IMG/VR virus record: IMGVR_UViG_3300023119_000035
Span: 1-53,599 of that record
Source of the DNA: a virus
DNA: 53,599 nt
Strand: one strand, 5' to 3'
The stretch's first letter is position 1; every line of letters begins with the position of its first letter. Positions 18,679 through 26,246 of the stretch are shown here, in pieces. Made by a program: the position numbers and the translations under genes. Under the pieces are notes generated by a model that was not told where the DNA came from, did no database searches, and saw only the letters and a program-made list of their open reading frames with translations.

Positions 18679-18698
18679 GTCTTTTGGTAAAATAGAAT

Positions 18699-18718
18699 GG
18701 GGGATCCGAAGATCCCCC
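18699..18718 (-). terminator. Strong UUCG-hairpin terminator after the MoxR gene
   Basis: A perfect 8-bp stem (GGGGGATC / GATCCCCC) closes a TTCG tetraloop when read on the - strand, followed by ATTCTATTTT. It lies 7 bases after the MoxR stop codon. UUCG-capped GC stems of this kind are typical T4-type terminators. Confidence 0.85.
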
Positions 18719-18724
18719 TAGTAG

Positions 18725-19819
18725 TTAGGATGCCATTGCGGCTTGAACATACTTGCCGTATTTGTCATGAAAACGATCAAAGTTTTTAAGATCCTTTGGA
18801 CTGAATGGAAGTTTGTAAGTTGTAATTGCTACCCTTACACCCATCACAACAAGTTCAGTTTCAAAGTTATCCATCATAAATCCAAAGAAGTTATCTGCCA
18901 TAGCATTCCACCCTTTTTCTTTACGTTTGAACGCTTCTTGAAGTTCATAGCACATTGAAACAGTTAACGAGTACATAGCACTGATATCTGTAGTCTCCAT
19001 GCTTTTCACTTTACCGGACAAGATGTCCGTAGGATTTGGCAGTTTTGAAGCAACCTTACGGTGTGCCGCAAACTTTACTGCCAAGCCTTCACCAACGGCG
19101 CCTGCCACGAGGTCTGTCAACGTGTTTTCTGACAGGTCATCGTCGAGAAGTTCGCTCACGAAACTCCACGAACGTGGAGTAGCAAATGCACGTGAACTGC
19201 TCTTAGGATCAAAGTCATATAGATCCTGTTTTGCAAAAGAGCAATAACCAACTACATCTGCGTGAATTTTGTTTTCAGTTGCCCACTGCAACCAATCTTC
19301 AAAGTCTACTCGCATTTCTAAATGCAAGAAACGGTTAGCCAACGGAGCCGGCATACGATAAGTGACACCTTTATCAGTTTCACGATTACCTGCCGCTACA
19401 ATCATTACGTTGTCTGGAAGTTTATAAGTACCAACTCTACGATTAAGAACTAGTTGGTATGCCGCCGCCTGTACTGCCGGCGATGCAGAGTTCATTTCGT
19501 CCATAAACAGAACGATATGTTTAAACTGTTTTGCCATTTCTTCGTCTGGAAGTTCTACTGGCGGTGCCCATTTCATTGTATTATCATTGGCCGCGTAATA
19601 AGGCATACCTTTGATATCTGTTGGATCCCACAATGAAAGTCGAATATCAATTAGATGTGAATCTTCAAAACTGTTAGTAATTTGACTAACAATATCTGAT
19701 TTACCAATGCCTGGAGGACCCCATAAAAATACTGGACGGCCTTTAGCCATTGCGTGTTTAAGTGCCACTTTCGCTTCGTTTGGAGTGACTGTACGTGCTT
19801 CTGTTGCTTGTGTTGACAT
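18725..19819 (-). CDS. MoxR-family AAA+ ATPase
   Basis: This 364-aa ATPase has Walker A 'LWGPPGIGKSDI' near residue 35, a Walker B 'HIVLFMDEMNSASP' near 105, and sensor-1 'MIVAAGNRETDKG'. 'PAPLANRFLHLEM' supplies the arginine finger region. A C-terminal helical lid completes the MoxR layout. MoxR ATPases work with VWA-domain proteins as chaperone-like machines, and one is encoded at 15895-17175. The gene is monocistronic, with a consensus-like promoter and a UUCG terminator. It is called MoxR rather than the cyanophage CobS type because of the Walker A wording; the substrate is unknown. Confidence 0.85.
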   Translation of the reverse strand: MSTQATEARTVTPNEAKVALKHAMAKGRPVFLWGPPGIGKSDIVSQITNSFEDSHLIDIRLSLWDPTDIKGMPYYAANDNTMKWAPPVELPDEEMAKQFKHIVLFMDEMNSASPAVQAAAYQLVLNRRVGTYKLPDNVMIVAAGNRETDKGVTYRMPAPLANRFLHLEMRVDFEDWLQWATENKIHADVVGYCSFAKQDLYDFDPKSSSRAFATPRSWSFVSELLDDDLSENTLTDLVAGAVGEGLAVKFAAHRKVASKLPNPTDILSGKVKSMETTDISAMYSLTVSMCYELQEAFKRKEKGWNAMADNFFGFMMDNFETELVVMGVRVAITTYKLPFSPKDLKNFDRFHDKYGKYVQAAMAS

Positions 19820-19857
19820 AAGTTTTACCTCTTTGTTTAATTCCTAACTATAAGTAT

Positions 19858-19885
19858 ATAATACACTCATTAGAGGAATTGTCAA
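19858..19885 (-). promoter_or_regulatory. Sigma70-type early promoter for the MoxR gene
   Basis: TTGACA (19880-19885) lies 16 bp from TATTAT (19858-19863), read leftwards, in the 112-bp gap before the MoxR start. The leader would be about 30 bases and includes GAGGTAAAAC. Confidence 0.75.
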
Positions 19886-19931
19886 CTGTTTTTTAGGATA
19901 TTTTGGAAAAAACCTGTCCAAAATGAACAGA

Positions 19932-20315
19932 TTAATCTAATTCTTTAGCCATAGCACGGGCAAGACCGTACTGTTTAATATCTCCGGCAAACATCATTAG
20001 ATTTAATGCCATTTTTTCGCTAAGAACATAAATGCGTTTTTTAGTCACGTAATACGGACAATCAATAAATTCATCTAAGTAAAGAAATACTTGAGGTGTA
20101 AATTGTATATCGTTAGGAAAATGTATTTCGTGTGTTTGTATATCTGCCTCGCTTACTACAAAGTCAAAGCCTTCTTTTGTTAAACGTAAACCGCTATCAC
20201 CTTTTGCTCTGATATTTTGCCACCAAAGCATATGATGTTTTTTAATGCTTTCTTCGTCTGTTTCTTTATCTGCGGCGAAGAGAAATGTTTTAGTGTATGC
20301 TGTCTTTTTATCCAT
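19932..20315 (-). CDS. Conserved hypothetical protein, 127 aa
   Basis: This protein looks like one shared by T4-like marine phages but has no known function. 'HHMLWWQNIRAKGDSGLRLT' and 'FDFVVSEADIQTHEI' precede a hydrophobic core 'VFLYLDEFIDCPYYVTKKRI'. It ends in a helical stretch 'LMMFAGDIKQYGLARAMA'. It shares one base with the start of the upstream 93-aa gene region and is the last gene of the unit before the MoxR promoter. Confidence 0.6.
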   Translation of the reverse strand: MDKKTAYTKTFLFAADKETDEESIKKHHMLWWQNIRAKGDSGLRLTKEGFDFVVSEADIQTHEIHFPNDIQFTPQVFLYLDEFIDCPYYVTKKRIYVLSEKMALNLMMFAGDIKQYGLARAMAKELD

Positions 20316-20596
20316 TAAAGAACTTTACCGTTGGTTAATTCTATAACTTTAAACTCGTCTGTATTAAACAGTTTGTTTAATTTTTTTGCTAGATTATGAG
20401 CGTGTCCTGGATTTGAAAAAGAAACCTTTTTATATTTTGGACCTGGAGTTGGCGAAACTGAATTTGAACTTTTCAAATTAAAAGGTTTGCCTTGATAGAA
20501 TACTGCCCATATAGCATCAGCGGCAAGAACTTCTTCGCTTCTAAATGTATTCTTATCAGTGTACTTTAATAGTACTGTTGGTTTAGGTCTACTCAT
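20315..20596 (-). CDS. Conserved small protein of T4-like marine phages, 93 aa
   Basis: The composition and wording ('PTVLLKYTDKNTFRSEEVL', 'AVFYQGKPFNL', 'GPKYKKVSFSNPGHAHNL', 'LNKLFNTDEFKV') match a small protein I associate with T4-like cyanophages and pelagiphages; no function is known. It is preceded by AAGGAAATT and by a late-type promoter about 30 bases upstream. The 'SFSNPGHAHNLAKKLN' helix is the most characteristic part. Confidence 0.65.
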   Translation of the reverse strand: MSRPKPTVLLKYTDKNTFRSEEVLAADAIWAVFYQGKPFNLKSSNSVSPTPGPKYKKVSFSNPGHAHNLAKKLNKLFNTDEFKVIELTNGKVL

Positions 20597-20626
20597 ATAC
20601 GCAATTTCCTTTATTAACTACGTATA

Positions 20627-20634
20627 TATTTATC
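20627..20634 (-). promoter_or_regulatory. T4-type late promoter (GATAAATA)
   Basis: Read leftwards, GATAAATA matches NATAAATA and lies about 30 bases before the ATG at 20596, in the 43-bp gap between genes. It would drive the two conserved genes down to 19932. Confidence 0.6.
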
Positions 20635-20639
20635 AAAAA

Positions 20640-20861
20640 TTAGAGTTTTCCGCCATCCATTTGTACTGTAATCTCAGGTTCTACAGGCTGTTGATTATCC
20701 TGTAATTCAACTAAACGTGCCATTACCATGCTAACACTGTCTGCTAGGTCGCGATATTGTTTGGCATCTAGTTTAATGTCTTTTGCAGATGTTCTTTGTG
20801 CTATACGTACAGCCTGTAAGAAGTTTTCTATTGCTAGTGTATTAAGATTGCTTCGAGACAC
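20640..20861 (-). CDS. Conserved small helical protein, 73 aa
   Basis: A short helical protein ('TLAIENFLQAVRIAQRTSAK', 'YRDLADSVSMVMARLVEL') with an acidic/Gln-rich end. Similar small proteins occur in T4-like marine phages, with no known function. It overlaps the end of the upstream gene by 20 bp, so the two are probably coupled. Confidence 0.6.
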   Translation of the reverse strand: MSRSNLNTLAIENFLQAVRIAQRTSAKDIKLDAKQYRDLADSVSMVMARLVELQDNQQPVEPEITVQMDGGKL

Positions 20862-21312
20862 GGGCCAATGTTTCCTTCATTTCTAAGTCAGTTGTAAACG
20901 GACCTTCAAAGTTGTATCGCTGTAATGTAATAAGTTTAGGACAAAAACTTTTAACCCATCCTTTGTCAAATCTAATACAGTAATAACCTGCACAATAAAG
21001 GCTTTTAGATTTTCTACTTTTGCTAAACAGTGGTAAACCTTTTTTAACATCATATAGAGGGTTGTAAGGTTTAGTGCTTGTTGGATAGTTATATACTTCG
21101 TGTTTTTGTTCTTTTTGTTCAATCTTTTTAAATGCTTGTTCAAAGAAGTTGTCGCCAAAAGTTTTATGTACTTCTTCAATATTTTCAAAACGAACTTTTT
21201 CTAAACCTCGAATAAAGTAATAACAATTTGTATCTTTTTGTAGAGTTCCAACTTTACGTCCTCTATCTTGTACAATCCAAAATTTATTAGGCACTAACTG
21301 TTTTGCTAACAT
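20842..21312 (-). CDS. Conserved hypothetical protein, 156 aa
   Basis: The chosen start is the ATG at 21312, which has GGAGGG six bases upstream; an ATG seven codons earlier lies upstream of that ribosome site. The protein begins 'MLAKQLVPNKFWIVQDRG' and contains 'KVGTLQKDTNCYYF'. A later part reads 'GYYCIRFDKGWVKSFCPKL'. The mixed beta strands suggest a small nucleic-acid or regulator fold, but no family is recognised. The start lies inside the 3' end of the RNase H gene. Confidence 0.6.
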   Translation of the reverse strand: MLAKQLVPNKFWIVQDRGRKVGTLQKDTNCYYFIRGLEKVRFENIEEVHKTFGDNFFEQAFKKIEQKEQKHEVYNYPTSTKPYNPLYDVKKGLPLFSKSRKSKSLYCAGYYCIRFDKGWVKSFCPKLITLQRYNFEGPFTTDLEMKETLARVSKQS

Positions 21313-22300
21313 ATTTCCCTCCATATCGTGCATTTAATGGCTCAGCAAACGATTGAGCCTGTTCTGTTATTTTAACAAGATCGTAAGAGCCAGCAAACTT
21401 AACTAGTCTAATACCAACTTGTTGTACTGCTTCTTTTTGCTGTATTGTTTCAGCAATAGTTGAAGCAATAATCTCTTTAATTTCTGTAGGTTGTGCAGAC
21501 AAATCACAGAGTGTGACATTTCTTTCGTAGTCGTCTAATACCCTATGTTCATCGCCATTATGATCAACCCAACGTTGTAGCATAAGATTGTTCCAATTAT
21601 AACCTTTTGCTGTCTTATCCTCGAACGCTTCAAGTAATCCAACTTTGTTCTTTGTACCTTTCTTGCGAACGCCTGGGTAGGCTGAGAATACGTTATCACT
21701 TGTATCACCTCTCATACATTTTTCAAATAGCAACCATTCGGGATTAGGTGCACCCTTAGGTTCTTTAGTTTTTTTATCTATTATTTCTTTGCCTTTTTCA
21801 TCAAAATAGCCTTCGTTTGTAATGGTTGTCTTCATAACACCATTATACTGTTTAACATTAGGTGCAATAAGTTGTGCAAAGTCACCGTCTGTACTAATAA
21901 TAATATGGTTGTCTTCAGGATGACTCTGTATCCAGCCTGCAATCAAATCATCTGCTTCTAGTTGCGGGTGTTGTAATACTGTTGCATTTGTTTTATTTTG
22001 TAAAAAGTCTTTAAACTCGTCAAATGTTTCCCAGAATATAGTTTCTTCTTCTTGTTGCGAAGGTGTTAAAGCGTCACGTGATTCTTGACGATTACGTTTA
22101 TATGGCTCGTAAAAGTCCTTGCGCCAACTACGACCTTCTAGACAAAATACTACGTGATTGCCGTCAAAGTCTTTCCATGCCTTGCGAATACTTTGTAGAG
22201 TTGTATGCAATGCCATACCAATTTTAATTTCAGCATCACCTCTTACGGCGTGCCTAGCACGGAAAAATGTGTTTGCTGTGTCTACAAGTATATAATTCAT
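21287..22300 (-). CDS. rnh: T4-type RNase H / 5'-3' exonuclease (FEN family)
   Basis: This 337-aa protein matches the phage T4 Rnh / flap-nuclease family that removes RNA primers during lagging-strand synthesis. Metal-binding and active-site motifs appear in order: 'ILVDTANTFFRARH' near the start, 'KDFYEPYKRNR', 'QLEADDLIAG', 'IISTDGDFAQL' and 'RGDTSDNVFSAYPG', the last leading into the helix-hairpin-helix arch. Length agrees with T4 Rnh (about 305 aa). It lies 10 bp after a 2OG-oxygenase-like gene in the QueE-driven transcription unit. Confidence 0.9.
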   Translation of the reverse strand: MNYILVDTANTFFRARHAVRGDAEIKIGMALHTTLQSIRKAWKDFDGNHVVFCLEGRSWRKDFYEPYKRNRQESRDALTPSQQEEETIFWETFDEFKDFLQNKTNATVLQHPQLEADDLIAGWIQSHPEDNHIIISTDGDFAQLIAPNVKQYNGVMKTTITNEGYFDEKGKEIIDKKTKEPKGAPNPEWLLFEKCMRGDTSDNVFSAYPGVRKKGTKNKVGLLEAFEDKTAKGYNWNNLMLQRWVDHNGDEHRVLDDYERNVTLCDLSAQPTEIKEIIASTIAETIQQKEAVQQVGIRLVKFAGSYDLVKITEQAQSFAEPLNARYGGKYVSKTVSA

Positions 22301-22309
22301 ATTCTATTC

Positions 22310-22978
22310 CTATACTGTTTTAAGTTGAACTGCTTTGTCTAAATCTTCTAGCGGAGCAAATCCATGATCAAACAAATCAAATGCTATACTAACTCGTTTG
22401 TTGTTTTGTTGATGTTCTGGTACACTATGCAATACATAACTTGAAAACAATGTAAGTCCACCTTTAACATTTTCAAAACCAACTTTAACGTGCTCATCTA
22501 CAGGACAATAGTATATAGTCTGAGTATCATAGTTGTCAAGATGAATATTTCCACTTAGATAAGAAAAGTTTTGAGCACCATGACCGTGTTTAGTAATAGG
22601 TTGTCCCTTATGAACAACATTTGCCCAACTAAACATATATAAGTTTCTAACTGTGGTACTATTAGTATGCATATATTGTATGTATTGTTCTTTAATCCAA
22701 TGCAACAGGTTCATAAACTGTGGAATGTTTTGTGTAATTTGAAATAAATTATATGCACTGTATTGTGCAGTTAAACTATTTTCCCCCAAACCAGTACCGC
22801 CATCGCCACCGTCACTGTTTTTCTTTAAAGTTTTAATAAGTTTTTCTTCGTTATCGATTAACCAATTTCTGATAAAATCAATATCTTCTGAATTAGGATA
22901 TACAGCATTCCAAAATGGAATATTCCATGTAGGAGCATATTCGTTAATAGGGTGTATGCTTTTCCAAACTTGTAGCAT
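22310..22978 (-). CDS. 2OG-Fe(II) oxygenase-like protein, 222 aa
   Basis: The family layout of '2OG-FeII_Oxy_5' is visible in the C-terminal half: 'GQPITKHGHGAQNFSYLSG' with clustered His, 'TIYYCPVDEH', then 'LTLFSSYVLHSVPEH' with the distal His, and 'NKRVSIAFDLF' with the 2OG-binding basic residue. The substrate is unknown. It shares its final base region with the 123-aa gene (start overlap) and precedes rnh by 10 bp. It is the third oxygenase-like gene of the window. Confidence 0.65.
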   Translation of the reverse strand: MLQVWKSIHPINEYAPTWNIPFWNAVYPNSEDIDFIRNWLIDNEEKLIKTLKKNSDGGDGGTGLGENSLTAQYSAYNLFQITQNIPQFMNLLHWIKEQYIQYMHTNSTTVRNLYMFSWANVVHKGQPITKHGHGAQNFSYLSGNIHLDNYDTQTIYYCPVDEHVKVGFENVKGGLTLFSSYVLHSVPEHQQNNKRVSIAFDLFDHGFAPLEDLDKAVQLKTV

Positions 22979-23349
22979 TAACTAATCTCCGATTTACCGT
23001 CACCTAAATCTTTTGTATTGATGTATCCTGCACCCATCTTTGCCTCCACAGATGCAACACCTTCATCACGTGCAATATTTCCGCAAAGTTCTTTAAACCA
23101 AGCGTCAACAATTTCTTCTTCGCTATCACCTTGATAGCCATTTAGTCTTAAGTCACGAACAAAGTATTCATTCCAGTCAAGTTCAAAAAATCCGTTGCGT
23201 GGATTATCTTTCTTCATTTCAACATTAAGAACTGCTACATATGGCTCTTTCTTTTTAGTTGCCTCTGCTTTTGCATCAGTTCCTTTTTCTTTTGATACAG
23301 AAGCAGGTACGTGATTTTTATCAAACATTTTTTTAAGTTTATCTAACAT
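22978..23349 (-). CDS. Conserved T4-like marine phage protein, 123 aa
   Basis: The C-terminal part ('NGFFELDWNEYFVRDL', 'GYQGDSEEEIVDAWFKELC') is a recognisable conserved domain of T4-like marine phages, without known function. The first 40 residues are a basic/low-complexity leader. The gene starts just after the QueE stop, with AAGGCAGGAC as ribosome binding site. Confidence 0.65.
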   Translation of the reverse strand: MLDKLKKMFDKNHVPASVSKEKGTDAKAEATKKKEPYVAVLNVEMKKDNPRNGFFELDWNEYFVRDLRLNGYQGDSEEEIVDAWFKELCGNIARDEGVASVEAKMGAGYINTKDLGDGKSEIS

Positions 23350-23388
23350 TATAGTCCTGCCTTTCTTGCTTTTTCGTCGAGTGTTTCA

Positions 23389-24282
23389 TCAGGTGCCCCA
23401 GGCGTTGCCGAAGATGTCGACGTGTAGTCTGGGTGTATAGCGCCAACCTCGCTCCATTGCCAATGTTGCGACTCCTCTAGTGTTGAGTTGGTATTCTTCC
23501 GACCTACCCCCAAGCGGCATAACATAGACTGGAACATCGATTCCTTCGCTACGGTACGCTTCAACGGCTTTGGAAACTTCATCCACATCTTCTTTGGTAG
23601 CCACAACAAACTTGAAATACATACTACTATTAGGTACATCGTAGTACTGCCTAGCAATATCAGGCTTGATAGCAGTATCCCAAGGCTCTCCGCTAACGGA
23701 AAGTTTTGGACTGCACGACCAAGTGATATGAAATGATCTTTCGTTGTCGAGCCACTCTCTGAAATCATCTCTAAGAGTTTGTGTTGTGTTTGTTTCAAAC
23801 GTGACATTTTTTAAGTCCTCCATACGAGGGTGTTTAAATAGATCCATGTATAACCTCTGCCACCCTAGCAAAGGTTCACCACCAGTTAAAATAAAATGAA
23901 CATCTTGTCCATTATCCATTGTCCACTTACCTTGTGGAGTAAGACCTAATACATAATCAACTACTTCGTCAACTGTATGGTCTTTCATATATTTTTTAAA
24001 TTCAGGATATATACTTGCATACGTATCACAGCCTGTGTGAACAATAGGCAAATCCTCGAACTTATTTATCTTGTCTAAAATACCGTCATCTAGCAATGCT
24101 TTAACTTCTGGATTATATTTAATACCTTGTTCTAACTTCTCTGCTCTGTTAGGATGCTTGTCTAAACCAAAGTTCATACAACGAAAATTACAACCAAAGG
24201 TACGTAAAAAGACGGAAGGTACACCTACAAAGCGACCTTCTCCTTGCACACTATAAAATGCTTCACTATATCTTAATTTCAT
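23389..24282 (-). CDS. queE: 7-carboxy-7-deazaguanine synthase QueE
   Basis: This 297-aa radical SAM enzyme converts carboxy-tetrahydropterin to 7-carboxy-7-deazaguanine. The start 'YSEAFYSVQGEGRFVGVPSV' is the standard QueE N-terminus. 'LTGGEPLLGW' is the SAM-binding GGE motif, and 'HVDIFGNAWGT' is a typical QueE end. The cluster motif reads C31-N-F-R-C35-M-N-F38: the third Cys of CxxxCxxC is replaced by Phe, and a Cys at 85 in 'VHTGCDTYAS' may take its place. I associate this arrangement with phage QueE. A consensus promoter and AGGAG lie directly upstream. It works with FolE, QueD and DpdA elsewhere in the window. Confidence 0.9.
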   Translation of the reverse strand: MKLRYSEAFYSVQGEGRFVGVPSVFLRTFGCNFRCMNFGLDKHPNRAEKLEQGIKYNPEVKALLDDGILDKINKFEDLPIVHTGCDTYASIYPEFKKYMKDHTVDEVVDYVLGLTPQGKWTMDNGQDVHFILTGGEPLLGWQRLYMDLFKHPRMEDLKNVTFETNTTQTLRDDFREWLDNERSFHITWSCSPKLSVSGEPWDTAIKPDIARQYYDVPNSSMYFKFVVATKEDVDEVSKAVEAYRSEGIDVPVYVMPLGGRSEEYQLNTRGVATLAMERGWRYTPRLHVDIFGNAWGT

Positions 24283-24300
24283 TTACAACTCCTATTATAT

Positions 24301-24329
24301 ATTATAGTGTTTATTTAGGTTTTTGTCAA
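24301..24329 (-). promoter_or_regulatory. Perfect sigma70 consensus promoter for queE
   Basis: TTGACA (24324-24329), a 17-bp spacer and TATAAT (24301-24306) give a full consensus match read leftwards. A CTAAATA late-like word (24312-24318) lies inside the spacer. The transcript would begin near 24294, with AGGAG before the ATG at 24282. Confidence 0.85.
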
Positions 24330-24332
24330 CCA

Positions 24333-24755
24333 TTAACAGCCAGTACTTTCTTCAAACATTTCCATTTGTGTAATATCTTTTTTGGAGTACTTTTGTTTAT
24401 TTGGAATGACACCGCGAACACCGCCTGCAGGATCTTCCATATCACCGTCTCGGCGGAAAATTAAATGAACGTGTGGATACATAACTGTTTGTCCCGCACT
24501 TTTGCCCATATTAATACCTATATTGAACCCTGTAATTGGATTAGTTTCAGCATCAACATTCATTTGACCCATATCCATAGCAAACTTAAAACACTTTAAA
24601 ATGTTTTCTTGTGTGTTTTCTTTTGGAACAACAAGGGTATGTCCAAGAGTGACAGGATAAATGTCCTCATATACAACGTATTCCTTTGTATCAAACATAA
24701 CATTGGTCCAAGGTGCTCGACCTTCTTGTTTTGCTTTTTCTAGTGTATCAGTCAT
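24333..24755 (-). CDS. HIT-family nucleotide hydrolase
   Basis: This 140-aa protein has the histidine-triad fold: 'YVVYEDIYPVTLGHTLVVP' for the N-terminal strands, 'GFNIGINMGKSAGQTVMYP' and the catalytic 'HVHLIFRRDGD'. In the classical HxHxHxx motif the third His is replaced (H-V-H-L-I), so the active site is unusual. HIT proteins hydrolyse or transfer nucleoside monophosphates. 'DMEDPAGGVRGVIPNKQKY' resembles the C-terminal part of HIT proteins in T4-like marine phages. It is the last gene of the DpdA-to-HIT block, before the queE promoter. Confidence 0.8.
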   Translation of the reverse strand: MTDTLEKAKQEGRAPWTNVMFDTKEYVVYEDIYPVTLGHTLVVPKENTQENILKCFKFAMDMGQMNVDAETNPITGFNIGINMGKSAGQTVMYPHVHLIFRRDGDMEDPAGGVRGVIPNKQKYSKKDITQMEMFEESTGC

Positions 24756-24764
24756 TTGTTTTCC

Positions 24765-24965
24765 TTATAAACTATACCAATCGGATATTTCTTCCAATGC
24801 GGCATCCCATGGTTTTATGTCTTTATATTCTTCGTACTTTTTAGTAGCAACCTTCCAACCTAATCTAAAGTGTGTAAAGTAGTTGCCCTTAAAAGCACCC
24901 TTAGGCTTGGAAAATATCTTTGCTGTACTGTGTGCAAATTTAATTTTCCAAACAAGTTTACTCAC
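24765..24965 (-). CDS. Small conserved hypothetical protein, 66 aa
   Basis: This is a basic, aromatic-rich small protein ('GNYFTHFRLGWKVATKKYEE') ending 'EEISDWYSL'. No family is recognised. It lies 2 bp after the acidic 260-aa gene and 9 bp before the HIT gene, in a clear operon, which is the main reason to call it. Confidence 0.5.
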   Translation of the reverse strand: MSKLVWKIKFAHSTAKIFSKPKGAFKGNYFTHFRLGWKVATKKYEEYKDIKPWDAALEEISDWYSL

Positions 24966-24967
24966 AA

Positions 24968-25750
24968 TTAATACTCCTGCTTGTAAAAGTAAACATAGTA
25001 GCCTTTACCGTTTGTATCACCGCCGTCGTTGTAAATTTCTTCGCCGTTGTAGTAGACTCCGTATATAAGGTCTTCACCATTAGGTGCTTCAGCAACTGCA
25101 AATTGCAACTTAGTTTCGTCAAACTCTATATCACTTTCGATTACAGTTTCAAAGAACGTGCCTTTTTCTGAACTTACCATTTGACAAATATATTCTCCCT
25201 TTTCGGGATACTTGTTTCCATACTCGTGATCAACTTCAGTAGGCTCACACCAAACATTGTTATCAGGATCAGAATGTTTTTCACTTGTTTCGTTAATCCA
25301 CTCACCAAGTTCTTCACCGTCAACAACTTCTTTAAGATGTTTAGCACTATACTCTGCACTGTCTACTTTATCAATATATAAACGTGCCGCATCGTATGTT
25401 AGTCCCCACGTATGTTCAAACTCGTCAATTGGTTCATACCAAGTTGCACCAACACTTTCTTCATCGTCATCGTGCATAAACATTGCTTCACGAGGAATAT
25501 CACCGCCGCTAATGTATTCGTATTCACCATCTTCACCTACGTTTTCACGTGTTTGATCTGACGCATTTAAAATATAATGAATTGCATCAGCATCGCCGTG
25601 TTCTTCTACAGTCTTACTCCAAAAATCAAATGCTTCTTTTGAAATACGCATATATGAGCATTCGGATCCATAACCGCTTAACATAATACGATAAAAGTGT
25701 GGGCCTTTAATACGTTCGATTGTTTGTTCTTTTTCTTTAAGTGTTGCCAT
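24968..25750 (-). CDS. Acidic hypothetical protein, 260 aa
   Basis: This is a strongly acidic protein with many Asp/Glu and Tyr residues ('MHDDDEESVGATWYEP', 'SDIEFDETKLQFAVAE'). No signal peptide or membrane segment is seen. A DNA-mimic role, as in some anti-restriction or anti-nuclease proteins, is possible from charge alone, but no family is recognised. The ATG overlaps the stop of the MBD4-like glycosylase gene (TAATG), giving coupled translation. Confidence 0.55.
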   Translation of the reverse strand: MATLKEKEQTIERIKGPHFYRIMLSGYGSECSYMRISKEAFDFWSKTVEEHGDADAIHYILNASDQTRENVGEDGEYEYISGGDIPREAMFMHDDDEESVGATWYEPIDEFEHTWGLTYDAARLYIDKVDSAEYSAKHLKEVVDGEELGEWINETSEKHSDPDNNVWCEPTEVDHEYGNKYPEKGEYICQMVSSEKGTFFETVIESDIEFDETKLQFAVAEAPNGEDLIYGVYYNGEEIYNDGGDTNGKGYYVYFYKQEY

Positions 25751-26139
25751 TATACTAATTCCTCTGTAATATACCTTTTGAGTTCTTTATCTTCTACATC
25801 ATTTGGTATATCGTTTTTATAAAAGATTCTATAAGAATCACTACCATACTTGCCAATGCCACATAATTCTGTTGCGTCATTGCCGTCCCAGTCTAGCCAT
25901 TGCTGACTCATTTTCCAAATACGTTTAGCACGAACATTTTGCATACCTAATGGTTGTAATACTTCAGCAATCTCATCTACTGTTGAATATAAAAGAATAC
26001 CAGCAGTAGGCCAACGTTCGAAAAACTTAGTGAGTACAGGTTTTGTTTGCCGTCTATCAACTTGGTTAAGACAGATAACACCGACCATGTGTTGCCAACT
26101 GTCTTCAACCTGCTGTTGTACCATTAGGTCGTCTCTCAT
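25750..26139 (-). CDS. MBD4-like HhH-GPD DNA glycosylase, 129 aa
   Basis: The protein follows the glycosylase domain of MBD4 closely: 'MVGVICLNQVDRRQTKPVL', 'FFERWPTAG', 'EIAEVLQPLGMQNVRAKRI', the helix-hairpin-helix turn 'LCGIGKYGSDSYRIF' and the catalytic Asp in 'DVEDKELKRYI'. MBD4 removes T or U from G mismatches. It is about the size of the catalytic domain alone. Its start overlaps a 36-aa membrane protein gene (ATGA). In this setting it may repair deaminated bases, or act on modified bases; the latter is speculation. Confidence 0.75.
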   Translation of the reverse strand: MRDDLMVQQQVEDSWQHMVGVICLNQVDRRQTKPVLTKFFERWPTAGILLYSTVDEIAEVLQPLGMQNVRAKRIWKMSQQWLDWDGNDATELCGIGKYGSDSYRIFYKNDIPNDVEDKELKRYITEELV

Positions 26140-26246
26140 AGTGGTAATTTTCCTGTATAAAGATCAATACTTAAACTAATCATTCCCATAGCAAAAACTG
26201 TAATAATAAAAAACCTTGCTAAAATTACTGCGATATAATCATGCAT
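26136..26246 (-). CDS. Tiny membrane protein, 36 aa
   Basis: This ORF begins at the ATG overlapping the clpP stop (TAATG) and ends in an ATGA overlap with the glycosylase start, so it fills the gap exactly. The product 'MHDYIAVILARFFIITVFAM' plus 16 more residues has one hydrophobic membrane segment. The overlaps on both sides make chance unlikely. The function is unknown; coupled translation of its neighbours is one role. Confidence 0.6.
   Translation of the reverse strand: MHDYIAVILARFFIITVFAMGMISLSIDLYTGKLPL

Noticed and set aside
23349-23807. 152-codon - strand frame overlapping queE
   Set aside because: Most of it is out of frame within queE, whose motifs and C-terminus are intact; only about 40 bases extend past queE, and they hold the ribosome site of the next gene.
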